A DNA stretch of 64,000 nt from Mycolicibacterium arenosum (GTDB lineage Bacteria; Actinomycetota; Actinomycetes; Mycobacteriales; Mycobacteriaceae), in NCBI RefSeq assembly GCF_024320865.1, contig NZ_JANDBD010000007.1, forward strand, positions 248,001 to 312,000. Reading direction: 5' to 3'. Positions 58,051 through 64,000 of the stretch are shown in pieces. The first letter of the stretch is position 1, and each line of letters starts with the position of its first letter. The notes below the pieces were generated by a model. It did not search any database, was not told where the DNA came from, and was given only the letters and a program-made list of their open reading frames with translations. The translations under genes were made by a program, and so were the position numbers.

Positions 58051-59103
58051 GTGCCTGAACCTGCCATCGAGTGCGACGCGGTCACCAAGACGTTCGGCGA
58101 CAGCGAGGCGTTGCGCGGCGTGACGTTCACCGCGGCCGCCGGCTCCGTGCTCGGCGTCCTCGGCCCCAACGGCGCGGGCAAGACGACCACGATCAACATC
58201 CTCTCGACGCTGCTCAGGCCGACGACCGGCCGCGCCACCGTCGCGGGCTTCGACGTCGTCGAGCAGGCGGCTGACGTCCGCGCGAGCATCGGCCTCACCG
58301 GTCAGTACGCGGCGATCGACGGGCTGCTCACCGGGCGCGAGAACCTCGTCCTGTTCGGCCGGCTGCGCGGGCTGTCGCGCCGAGCCGCACGCGCCAGAGC
58401 CGACGAGATGCTCGAAACGTTCAGCCTCACCGACGCCGGGGACCGGCGCGTCTCCACGTACTCCGGCGGCATGCGGCGCCGTGTCGACATCGCATGCGGG
58501 CTCGTCGCGCCGCCTCGGGTCGTGTTCCTCGACGAGCCGACGACCGGGCTCGACCCGCGCAGCAGGCGCGAAGTCTGGGACCTGGTGGGTTCGCTTGCCG
58601 GACAGGGCATCACGACGCTGCTCACCACGCAGTACCTCGAGGAGGCGGACGCGCTGTCGGACTCGATGGTCGTGATCGACCGCGGCGAGGTGATCGCCGA
58701 CGGCACCGCCGAGCAGCTCAAGCGACGAATCGGCGGCAGCTACTGCGAGGTGACGCCGCTGCACGCGGGTGACGTGGATCGGGTGGCGGAGGCGTTGGCC
58801 GGACTCAACGGACTGGAGATCGACGCCGACGCGGGCACGGTGTCGGTCCCGGCGCCCGACGGCATCGCGACGCTGTCCGAGGTGTTCCGTCGCGTGGGCG
58901 ATCTCGGTGTCGAGCTCACCGACATCTCGCTGCGCAAGCCGTCGCTCGACGAGGTGTTCTTCGCGCTCACCGGGGCGCCGGCGGGCAGGAGCGAAGCGAC
59001 TCGGGGATCAGTACCGGCGGGCAGGAGCGAAGCGACTCGGGGATCAGTACCGGCGGGCAGGAGCGAAGCGACTCGGGGATCAGTACCCGCGGAGACGTCG
59101 TGA
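58051..59103 (+). CDS. ABC exporter ATP-binding protein (DrrA-like) with a repeated C-terminal tail
   Basis: 350 residues. Walker A GPNGAGKTTT near 38-47, signature YSGGMRRRVDIACGL, Walker B VVFLDEPTTGLDP near 155-167, and a DrrA-type C-terminal domain ending with SLDEVFFALTGAPA. The last ~40 residues are three exact copies of a 12-residue unit PAGRSEATRGSV, encoded by three 36-bp repeats. GTG start, leaderless. It heads an operon with two ABC-2 permeases, each overlapping the previous gene, as in daunorubicin/PDIM-type DrrABC exporters. Substrate unknown; the iron-box-like promoter hints at siderophore or iron-related export. Confidence 0.93.
   Translation: MPEPAIECDAVTKTFGDSEALRGVTFTAAAGSVLGVLGPNGAGKTTTINILSTLLRPTTGRATVAGFDVVEQAADVRASIGLTGQYAAIDGLLTGRENLVLFGRLRGLSRRAARARADEMLETFSLTDAGDRRVSTYSGGMRRRVDIACGLVAPPRVVFLDEPTTGLDPRSRREVWDLVGSLAGQGITTLLTTQYLEEADALSDSMVVIDRGEVIADGTAEQLKRRIGGSYCEVTPLHAGDVDRVAEALAGLNGLEIDADAGTVSVPAPDGIATLSEVFRRVGDLGVELTDISLRKPSLDEVFFALTGAPAGRSEATRGSVPAGRSEATRGSVPAGRSEATRGSVPAETS
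58978..59085 (+). repeat. three perfect tandem 36-bp repeats inside the ABC ATPase gene
   Basis: Units 58978-59013, 59014-59049 and 59050-59085 are identical. 36 is a multiple of three, so copy number can change without breaking the frame. Each contains GCAGGAGCGAAGCGACTCGG, close to GGCGAGCGAAGCGACGGG at the start of the HAD gene (52269). Confidence 0.95.
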
Positions 59104-59852
59104 CCGCGCTCGGCGCGCTGACCGAGCGGTCGGTGCTCGGCACGCTGCGCGACGGCGATCTGGTCTTCGCGATCGGCGGGCCGGTCGCGTTCTTCCTGTG
59201 CTTCAACCTGACGCTGCGGATGGTCGTGGATGTTGAAGGCACGGGCACCTCGTCGTACCCGCAGTACATCCTGCCCGTCATCGTCGTGCAGGCGATGATC
59301 TTCACCGCGATGACGACGGCCGACCGTGCGGCGCGAGATCACCTGAGCGGCATGGGTGTTCGACTACGGACGCTACCGATGTCGGCGTTCGTCCCGGTGA
59401 GCGCGCGCATGCTGTCGGCGCTGATCCGCGCGACCGCGGCTTTGGTGGCGTCGGTCGCGATCGGCTACGCCTTCGGCTTCGGGTTCGACGGCCACGCCGG
59501 GCACATCGCGGCGTTCGGGGCCATCGCCCTGGTTCTGTCGCTGGCACTGTCGCTGGGCGCCGACGCCATGGGATCGGTGGCCACCAACGCCGAGGCCGCG
59601 GGGCAGACGCTGCTGATTCCCCAGTTGCTGCTCGTCATGCTGTCGACGGGCATCGCGCCCGCGGACGCGTTCCCGGACTGGCTCGGCCCGTTCGTGCGCA
59701 ATCAACCGGTGTCGCAGATCGCGGAGACACTGCGCGGCCTGACGATCGGCCGCGTCGACCCGACGAACCTGACCATCAGCGTGGCGTGGTGCGCCGGGCT
59801 GCTGGTGGTGTTCGGCGCGATCGCGGTGCGGATGCAGAGGCGGGCCCGATGA
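59100..59852 (+). CDS. ABC-2 type permease (DrrB-like), first
   Basis: 250 residues, GTG start overlapping the ATPase stop (GTGA). About six helices, for example AIGGPVAFFLCFNLTLRMVV, ILPVIVVQAMIFTAMTTAD, and the conserved cytoplasmic/TM block of ABC-2 exporters around LTLLIPQ-like LLIPQLLLVMLSTGIAPADAFPDWLGPFVRNQPVSQIAETLRGL. The NQPVSQIAETLRGL block is typical of DrrB permeases. Pairs with the next permease to form the membrane part. Confidence 0.9.
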   Translation: MTALGALTERSVLGTLRDGDLVFAIGGPVAFFLCFNLTLRMVVDVEGTGTSSYPQYILPVIVVQAMIFTAMTTADRAARDHLSGMGVRLRTLPMSAFVPVSARMLSALIRATAALVASVAIGYAFGFGFDGHAGHIAAFGAIALVLSLALSLGADAMGSVATNAEAAGQTLLIPQLLLVMLSTGIAPADAFPDWLGPFVRNQPVSQIAETLRGLTIGRVDPTNLTISVAWCAGLLVVFGAIAVRMQRRAR

Positions 59853-60613
59853 CCTTGGTCGTACAGAGTCGAGTGCAGGCCGGCCGGTTGCTGCGCGGGT
59901 GGACCCGCGAGCCCGTCGTCCTCATACAGGCGCTGATCTTCCCGACGTTCCTGCTCGTCGTGTACCACCTGGTGATCGGCGAATCGATCCGCCACCTCAC
60001 GGGCAGCAGCAGCCTGTACGGGCTGGTGCCGATGTGCGCGATCGTCGGCGCGATGTTCGGCGCCATCGGCGCGGGCGCCGCCCTGCCCGACGAGCGCGAA
60101 TCCGGGTTGTTGAGCCGGTTGTGGACGCTGCCGGTGCATCGCGCGAGCGCGCTGGTCGGCCGACTGCTCGCCGAGGCGGGCCGGGCGTTCGTCGGCGCCG
60201 TCGCGATCACCGCCGTCGGCGTGGCGATGGGGCTGCGCTTCCAGAGTTGGCTCGGAGCAGTCGGTTTCGTGCTGATCCCGGTGCTGATGGTGATCGGCTT
60301 CTCGACGGTTATCGTCGCGTTCGGGGTGCAGGCGAACGGCAAGAACATCATCACCGGCTTATCGACGGTGTGCTTCCTGCTGCTGTTCTTCAACTCCGGC
60401 ATGGTGCCCGTCGACGTCTTCCCCGGCTGGCTGGAGCCTATCGTTCGCGCGCAGCCGATGTCGCCCGCCATCGAGACGATGCGCGGCCTCGCCGAGGGCG
60501 GCCCGGTGCTGTGGCCGGCGCTGCAGTCGCTGGCGTGGGTCGTCGGACTGTTCGCGGTGTTCGGCCCGATGGCCGTCCGCGGCTATCGCCTGGCCGCCGA
60601 ATCGTCCGCCTGA
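59849..60613 (+). CDS. ABC-2 type permease (DrrC-like), second
   Basis: 254 residues, ATG overlapping the previous stop (ATGA). ALIFPTFLLVVYHLVIGESI, LVPMCAIVGAMFGAIGAGAALPDERESGLLSRLWTLPVHRASALVGRLLAEAGR, FNSGMVPVDVFPGWLEPIVRAQPMSPAIETMRGLAEG are family blocks in order. Together with the ATPase and the first permease it forms a complete heterodimeric exporter. Its final codons lie inside the first of four tandem 22-bp repeats. Confidence 0.9.
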   Translation: MTLVVQSRVQAGRLLRGWTREPVVLIQALIFPTFLLVVYHLVIGESIRHLTGSSSLYGLVPMCAIVGAMFGAIGAGAALPDERESGLLSRLWTLPVHRASALVGRLLAEAGRAFVGAVAITAVGVAMGLRFQSWLGAVGFVLIPVLMVIGFSTVIVAFGVQANGKNIITGLSTVCFLLLFFNSGMVPVDVFPGWLEPIVRAQPMSPAIETMRGLAEGGPVLWPALQSLAWVVGLFAVFGPMAVRGYRLAAESSA

Positions 60614-60692
60614 GCCCCGCCGAAAGTCCGCCTGAGCCCCGCCGAACGTCCGCCTGAGCGCCGCCGAACGTCCGCCTGAGCGCCGCCGAACG
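60605..60692 (+). repeat. four tandem 22-bp repeats at the 3' end of the ABC operon
   Basis: Units start at 60605, 60627, 60649 and 60671, differing at two positions (C/G and A/C). The stop codon of the second permease (60611-60613) is in the first unit. The last unit runs into the left arm of the hairpin at 60687. Confidence 0.9.
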
Positions 60693-60744
60693 TTGGTTAC
60701 CGACACGCGAAATCGCGATTCAGCGTGGCGGTAACCAACGTTCG
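60687..60744. terminator. perfect 16-bp stem hairpin after the ABC operon
   Basis: CGAACGTTGGTTACCG (60687-60702) pairs with CGGTAACCAACGTTCG (60729-60744). An inner CACGC/GCGTG pair extends the stem. It stands between the ABC operon and the glyoxalase-like gene. Confidence 0.75.
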
Positions 60745-60778
60745 CGGGATTGAGAGGCGGTGTGTTAGACACAGAGGC

Positions 60779-61165
60779 ATGGAGATACTCGCCAGCCGTG
60801 TGCTGTTCCGGCCGGCGGACTACGAACGATCGGTCGCGTTCTACCGCGACGCCATCGGCTTGGCGATCGCCCGCGAGTACGGCGCGGGCACGGTGTTCTA
60901 CGCGGGGCAGTCGCTGATCGAACTCGCCGGCCACGGCGGGCAGGCAGCGGGCGCGCCGCCGTTTCCCGGTGCACTGTGGCTGCAGGTGCGCGACGTCTAC
61001 GTGACGCAGGCCGAGCTCGAGGGCCGCGGCGTCGAGATCGCGCGCGCGGCGAGGCAGGAGCCGTGGGGGCTACACGAAATGCACGTCACCGATCCCGACG
61101 GGGTGACGCTGATCTTCGTCCAGGTGCCCGAGCAGCACCCGCTGCGGCGCGACACCCGAAACTGA
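60779..61165 (+). CDS. glyoxalase/VOC superfamily protein (Rv0546c homolog)
   Basis: 128 residues, the length of Rv0546c. VLFRPADYERSVAFYRDAIGLAIAREYGAGTVFYAGQSLIELAGHGG is the first beta-alpha-beta-beta-beta unit; LWLQVRDVYVTQAELEGRGVEIARAARQEPWGLHEMHVTDPDGVTLIFVQVPEQ is the second. Metal ligands would be Glu43-like (LIEL), His and Glu near the end. Reaction unknown; members include glyoxalases, dioxygenases and resistance proteins. Confidence 0.9.
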   Translation: MEILASRVLFRPADYERSVAFYRDAIGLAIAREYGAGTVFYAGQSLIELAGHGGQAAGAPPFPGALWLQVRDVYVTQAELEGRGVEIARAARQEPWGLHEMHVTDPDGVTLIFVQVPEQHPLRRDTRN

Positions 61166-61167
61166 TT

Positions 61168-61230
61168 CGCCGGAACAGCATTCCCAGCTGTCTAGCTCGC
61201 GGATTGACAGCCAGGAACGCTATTCCGGCG
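61168..61230 (-). terminator. 25-bp stem hairpin between convergent genes
   Basis: 61168-61192 pairs with 61206-61230; 21 of 25 positions are Watson-Crick. The four mismatches all become G-U in the minus-strand RNA, so it best fits a terminator of the pitA operon transcript. Confidence 0.7.
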
Positions 61231-61259
61231 GGAGGGGTGGCGGGCGGGCCGGCGGACGG

Positions 61260-61571
61260 TCAGCGGGCGGTCGCCGCCAGCGGCCAACCCACCGACGCCA
61301 GCCGCGAGGCGACCTGGTGGATCTCCTCGGGGTTCGGCTCCTTGTCGATGATCGCCGCGACGGCGGTGCGGATCTCGTCCTCGGTGACGGTGTCGCCGGT
61401 GTTCGACTTCAGCACCGCCTGCGCCGCCCGGACCACCTCGTCCTCGGTCAGCGAGCGCTTCAGCAGCGCCAGCAGCGGGAAGTAGTCCTTCGGCGGCACG
61501 CCGTCCGGGTAGCCCGCGCGCAGCCAGTTCACGACGCTGTCGAACGAGTGGGAGTGATTCGTCTCGGTCAT
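61260..61571 (-). CDS. DUF3349 protein, third gene of the pitA operon
   Basis: 103 residues: FDSVVNWLRAGYPDGVPPKDYFPLLALLKRSLTEDEVVRAAQAVLKSNTGDTVTEDEIRTAVAAIIDKEPNPEEIHQVASRLASVGWPL, the complete DUF3349 helical domain. Family known from Rv0543c; structures exist but no function is settled. It follows the small membrane protein gene by 8 bp. A paralog (63400-63726) lies on the opposite side of pitA. Confidence 0.9.
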   Translation of the reverse strand: MTETNHSHSFDSVVNWLRAGYPDGVPPKDYFPLLALLKRSLTEDEVVRAAQAVLKSNTGDTVTEDEIRTAVAAIIDKEPNPEEIHQVASRLASVGWPLAATAR

Positions 61572-61579
61572 GGGCTAGC

Positions 61580-61864
61580 TCACTTTCCCGGAAGGAAGGG
61601 GACGGGGTTGAAGCCGAAGTGGTGCTGAATGGTGGCCTTCGTGATCCACAGGATCGCGATCACGATGACGGCCGAGACCAAGGCGAACAGCAACAGCCCG
61701 AGGACCTTCAGCACCGGGTTCGGTGCGACGGTGGTGCCGTCCTCGTGCGTTCCACCTGATCCGTTCGAGAAGGCCACCAGCCCAACCGCGAACAACGCGG
61801 GCAGTCCGGCGCCGAGGACCAGGCCGATGACGAGCACCTTGCCGATGGCTTCGAGATAAGTCAT
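61580..61864 (-). CDS. small membrane protein (Rv0544c homolog)
   Basis: 94 residues with two transmembrane helices (about 9-33 KVLVIGLVLGAGLPALFAVGLVAFS and 52-73 VLKVLGLLLFALVSAVIVIAIL) and a tail TKATIQHHFGFNPVPF. It is 32 bp after pitA on the same strand, as Rv0544c is next to Rv0545c. It may be an accessory subunit of the phosphate transporter; unproven. Confidence 0.88.
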   Translation of the reverse strand: MTYLEAIGKVLVIGLVLGAGLPALFAVGLVAFSNGSGGTHEDGTTVAPNPVLKVLGLLLFALVSAVIVIAILWITKATIQHHFGFNPVPFLPGK

Positions 61865-61896
61865 CTCAGATTCCTTTGATTCTCAGTGGACTCGGG

Positions 61897-63150
61897 CTAG
61901 ACCGACGCCGTGGGCTGGGCCGGAGCGTCCTTGCTCGCGTCGCGCACCTCCGCCGGGACCACCGAGTTGCTCGACTCGTCCCAATCGGCGTTGACGTTGT
62001 TGTGATCGACCTTCTGCTGCTGCGCGCGCCAGTACATGTAGCCCGACAGGCCGACCAGGATCACGAAGATGAGCCCGTCGCCCGCCAGACCGGACCCGGT
62101 GAGTGCCTCCACGCCGTGCGACAGCCAGAACGACAGCGCCCCAACGAGAGCGGCGGCGGGCAGGGTGATCAGCCACGCTGCGGCCATGCGGCCCGCGACC
62201 GCCCAGCGCACCTGCGCACCCGGCTTGCCGACGCCGCTGCCGAGGATCGAGCCGGTGGCCACGTGCGTCGTCGACAGCGCCATGCCCGCGGCACTCGAGC
62301 TCAGGATGATCGCCGCCGAGGACGCCTCGGCGGCCAGCCCCTGCGGCGACTCGATCTCGACGAGACCCTTTCCGAGCGTGCGGATCACGCGCCAGCCGCC
62401 GATGTAGGTGCCGAGGCCGATGGCGAGCGCACAGGACGCGATGACCCAGAACGGCAGACCGTTCTCCTTGACGTCGCCGGTGAGGTGGCCGGTGGTGATG
62501 AGGGCGAGCGCGATGACGCCCATCGTCTTCTGGGCGTCGTTGGTGCCGTGCGACAGGGCGACCAGCGAGGCCGTCGCGATCTGGCCCCAGCGGAAGCCGT
62601 CCTCACGACGCTTCTTCATGACGTTGCGCGTGATCCGGTAGACCATCCAGGTGCCGCAGGCGGCGACCAGACCGGCGATGAACGGCGCTGCGAGGGCCGG
62701 GATGATGACCTTGCCCAGCACGCCGCTCCAGTTGACGCCCGCCAGACCGAGCGCGGCGAGGCCGGCTCCGATGAGCCCGCCGAACAGTGCGTGCGACGAG
62801 CTCGACGGGATGCCGAACAGCCACGTGAGGAGGTTCCACAGGATCCCGCCGATGAGACCGGCGAAGATGATCGTCAGGCCGGTCGAGGCGTCGATTCCGG
62901 AGACCAGGGAACCCGTCTTACCGTCCTGGATCTTCAGCACCGACGTGGTGACGGTGACGGCCACCTCGACGGATAGGAAGGCGCCGACGAGGTTCAAGAT
63001 GCCCGCCAGGATGACGGCGGTCTTCGGCTTCAAGGCCTTGGTGGCGATCGAGGTCGCCATGGCGTTTCCGGTGTCGTGGAACCCGTTGGTGAAGTCGAAA
63101 GCCAGTGCCGTGGCAATCAACAGCACCAGGATGATCAGCTCTGCGCTCAT
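61897..63150 (-). CDS. pitA: low-affinity inorganic phosphate transporter PitA
   Basis: 417 residues, about 10-12 helices. PiT family signatures: FDFTNGFHDTGNAMATSIATKAL near the N-terminus, GIPSSSSHALFGGLIGAGLA in the middle, and SLVALSHGTNDAQKTMGVIALALI in the second half. It is a metal-phosphate/H+ symporter in the membrane and corresponds to Rv0545c. The region 63151-63399 upstream holds a PHO-box-like direct repeat, so phosphate control is likely. It heads the operon with the small membrane protein and DUF3349. Confidence 0.95.
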   Translation of the reverse strand: MSAELIILVLLIATALAFDFTNGFHDTGNAMATSIATKALKPKTAVILAGILNLVGAFLSVEVAVTVTTSVLKIQDGKTGSLVSGIDASTGLTIIFAGLIGGILWNLLTWLFGIPSSSSHALFGGLIGAGLAALGLAGVNWSGVLGKVIIPALAAPFIAGLVAACGTWMVYRITRNVMKKRREDGFRWGQIATASLVALSHGTNDAQKTMGVIALALITTGHLTGDVKENGLPFWVIASCALAIGLGTYIGGWRVIRTLGKGLVEIESPQGLAAEASSAAIILSSSAAGMALSTTHVATGSILGSGVGKPGAQVRWAVAGRMAAAWLITLPAAALVGALSFWLSHGVEALTGSGLAGDGLIFVILVGLSGYMYWRAQQQKVDHNNVNADWDESSNSVVPAEVRDASKDAPAQPTASV

Positions 63151-63245
63151 GGCGGTAATTGTGCGGCCATCCGCGGTGATTCACCTAGCCGGACTCACCG
63201 ACCTTTGCACCCGCTGAGCTGCGAGTTTTCCGTTTCCGCAAAGTT

Positions 63246-63267
63246 GTTCACCGAGTGTTCACCCACG
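63246..63267. promoter_or_regulatory. PHO-box-like direct repeat in the pitA upstream region
   Basis: GTTCACCGAGT (63246-63256) and GTTCACCCACG (63257-63267) are two adjacent 11-bp units, the spacing and core (GTTCACC) of the actinobacterial PhoP PHO box. In mycobacteria the equivalent regulator is RegX3. It lies between pitA and the divergent DUF3349-menE unit. Confidence 0.6.
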
Positions 63268-63399
63268 TTCTGCCGCACCGCCTTACAGGGTGTTCACAGA
63301 CACGCTGCCAGCAACTTCACAGGGTTGCGTCGGGGGGTTCTCGTCGTCCGATCGGCACTAGCATTCGTCGTGTCCGCACACCCTCGGGGAGTTGTCGTT

Positions 63400-63726
63400 G
63401 TGAACGCATTTCTGTCGAAGATCGTCGCGTGGATTACCGCCGGTTACCCCGAGGGGGTGCCCGGACCCGACCGGGTGCCGCTGATGGCCCTGCTGACCCG
63501 TCGTCTGACCGACGACGAGGTGAAGACCGTTGCGCGAACCCTCATCGAGCAAGGCGAGTTCGACCACATCGACATCGGTGTGCTGATCACCCAACTCACC
63601 GACGAACTGCCGCGCGAGGAGGACGTCGAACGGGTGCGCGCGCGACTCGCCGCCAAAGGGTGGCCGCTGGACGATCCGCGCGAGAGCGACGAGTCCGCCG
63701 ACGAGGACGCGGAGGGCCCGGCATAG
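63400..63726 (+). CDS. DUF3349 protein upstream of menE
   Basis: 108 residues: VNAFLSKIVAWITAGYPEGVPGPDRVPLMALLTRRLTDDEVKTVARTLIEQGEFDHIDIGVLITQLTDELPREEDVERVRARLAAKGWPLDD. GTG at 63400 has GGGGAG 8 nt upstream; a TAGCAT hexamer (63359-63364) would start the RNA near 63370, where another in-frame GTG exists. Paralog of the DUF3349 in the pit operon. Its stop TAG overlaps the beginning of menE. Confidence 0.85.
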   Translation: MNAFLSKIVAWITAGYPEGVPGPDRVPLMALLTRRLTDDEVKTVARTLIEQGEFDHIDIGVLITQLTDELPREEDVERVRARLAAKGWPLDDPRESDESADEDAEGPA

Positions 63727-64000
63727 CCGTCCTGCGCGCACTTCCGGTCGGCGCCGGCGAGGCCGCGCTGGCGATCCTCCCGGCTCTCGAAACCGCCCTG
63801 ATCGGCGGTGACGCGGTCCTGCCCGTGCCCGTCGGCGACGAGCGCGAGACCGACCTCCTCACCACGTCGCTGCGCGCGGGCGAGCACATCGACGACGACG
63901 TCGCCGTCGTGGTGTCCACCTCGGGGACGACGGGAATTCCCAAGGGCGCCATGCTGTCCGCGGCCGCATTGACCGCGAGTGCCACGGCGACGCACGTCCG
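63723..64000 (+). CDS. menE: o-succinylbenzoate-CoA ligase, 5' part, cut by window end
   Basis: Coding is clear from about 63726: AVLRALPVGAGEAALAILPALETALIGGDAVLPVPVGDE, then the ANL P-loop VVVSTSGTTGIPKGAML and AAALTASATATHVR at the edge. MenE makes OSB-CoA from OSB, ATP and CoA. No ATG, GTG or TTG precedes this N-terminus in frame: the codon overlapping the DUF3349 stop is ATA (63723-63725), and the first canonical start, GTG at 63825, would remove about 33 residues. The true start is undecided. It corresponds to Rv0542c and is coupled to the DUF3349 gene. Confidence 0.85.
   Translation, partial: MAVLRALPVGAGEAALAILPALETALIGGDAVLPVPVGDERETDLLTTSLRAGEHIDDDVAVVVSTSGTTGIPKGAMLSAAALTASATATHV

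Noticed and set aside
61876..62976. 366-codon open frame on the plus strand over pitA
   Set aside because: Antisense to a complete PitA with all family signatures; the translated product is charged and repetitive without any domain.
63292..63302. A third PHO-box unit (GTTCACAGACA)
   Set aside because: It is not in the 11-bp register of the two adjacent units and diverges after GTTCAC, so it was not counted as part of the box.
1..64000. CRISPR arrays, insertion sequences, prophage or integrase genes
   Set aside because: No regularly spaced repeats with unique spacers and no transposase or integrase motifs were seen on either strand; the tandem repeats at 58978 and 60605 have no spacers.

Overview
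The window is a stretch of high-GC actinobacterial chromosome, almost certainly from a fast-growing Mycobacterium (Mycolicibacterium type). Its core is the menaquinone neighbourhood known from M. tuberculosis Rv0542c-Rv0566c, read in inverted order: yajQ, gpsA, htpX, grcC1, menJ, menG, mgtA, the Rv0556 homolog, menD, bpoC, menC, the Rv0552 amidohydrolase, fadD8, menB, the Rv0547c SDR, the Rv0546c glyoxalase-like protein, pitA with its two small partners, and the start of menE at the right edge. An antigen 85 mycolyltransferase and many genes with a -10 hexamer placed 6-7 nt before the start codon (leaderless transcripts) fit the same genus. Orthology is stated from recalled gene order and visible motifs, not from a search.

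Region 1 (1-20.1 kb) is accessory or metabolic: a pair of acyl-CoA dehydrogenases cut by the left edge, an AraC regulator, phosphoketolase, a DinB-like protein, a membrane diguanylate cyclase made of two tandem TM-GGDEF halves, a Tat-exported PhoD phosphatase, an exported alpha/beta-hydrolase fused to a lipocalin, DUF3140, a RibD-like reductase, an MFS/MHS transporter interrupted by an in-frame TGA, an acetamidase/formamidase lipoprotein and a YtcJ-like amidohydrolase. A tRNA-Tyr with its own terminator marks the border.

Region 2 (20.3-36.2 kb) holds the quinone and envelope genes: yajQ, gpsA, htpX, divergent grcC1/menJ (polyprenyl tail synthesis and tail reduction), an antigen 85C-like protein, a TetR gene divergent from an NTF2-like/NmrA-like pair with two operator palindromes 30 bp apart, menG, an SDR, mgtA, a thioredoxin-like lipoprotein, the Rv0556 homolog and menD. 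Region 3 (36.2-45.4 kb) has bpoC, a GlxA regulator with a separate DJ-1 protein, a second thioredoxin-like lipoprotein, a TetR/MpaB pair with an adjacent palindrome, menC, a FadD ligase and the amidohydrolase.

Region 4 (45.4-54.8 kb): a YCII/DGPF protein, DUF3253, fadD8, an MFS gene frameshifted in a G7 run, a CynX-like transporter, an ECF42-type sigma factor overlapping a PknH-sensor-like lipoprotein and a HAD protein, an F420-type nitroreductase and menB. Region 5 (54.8-64 kb): two tandem paralogous small proteins behind a SigF-like promoter, a membrane protein with a possible ATC start, a GNAT, an SDR, a drug-type ABC exporter with an iron-box-like site at its promoter, the glyoxalase-like protein, and the pitA operon with a PHO-box-like direct repeat and a divergent DUF3349-menE unit. 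Together the men genes cover most steps from isochorismate to menaquinone plus tail saturation; menF and menA are not in the window.

Many gene borders carry strong intergenic hairpins without a U-tract. Two of them, 19 kb apart, are copies of the same 49-bp element.
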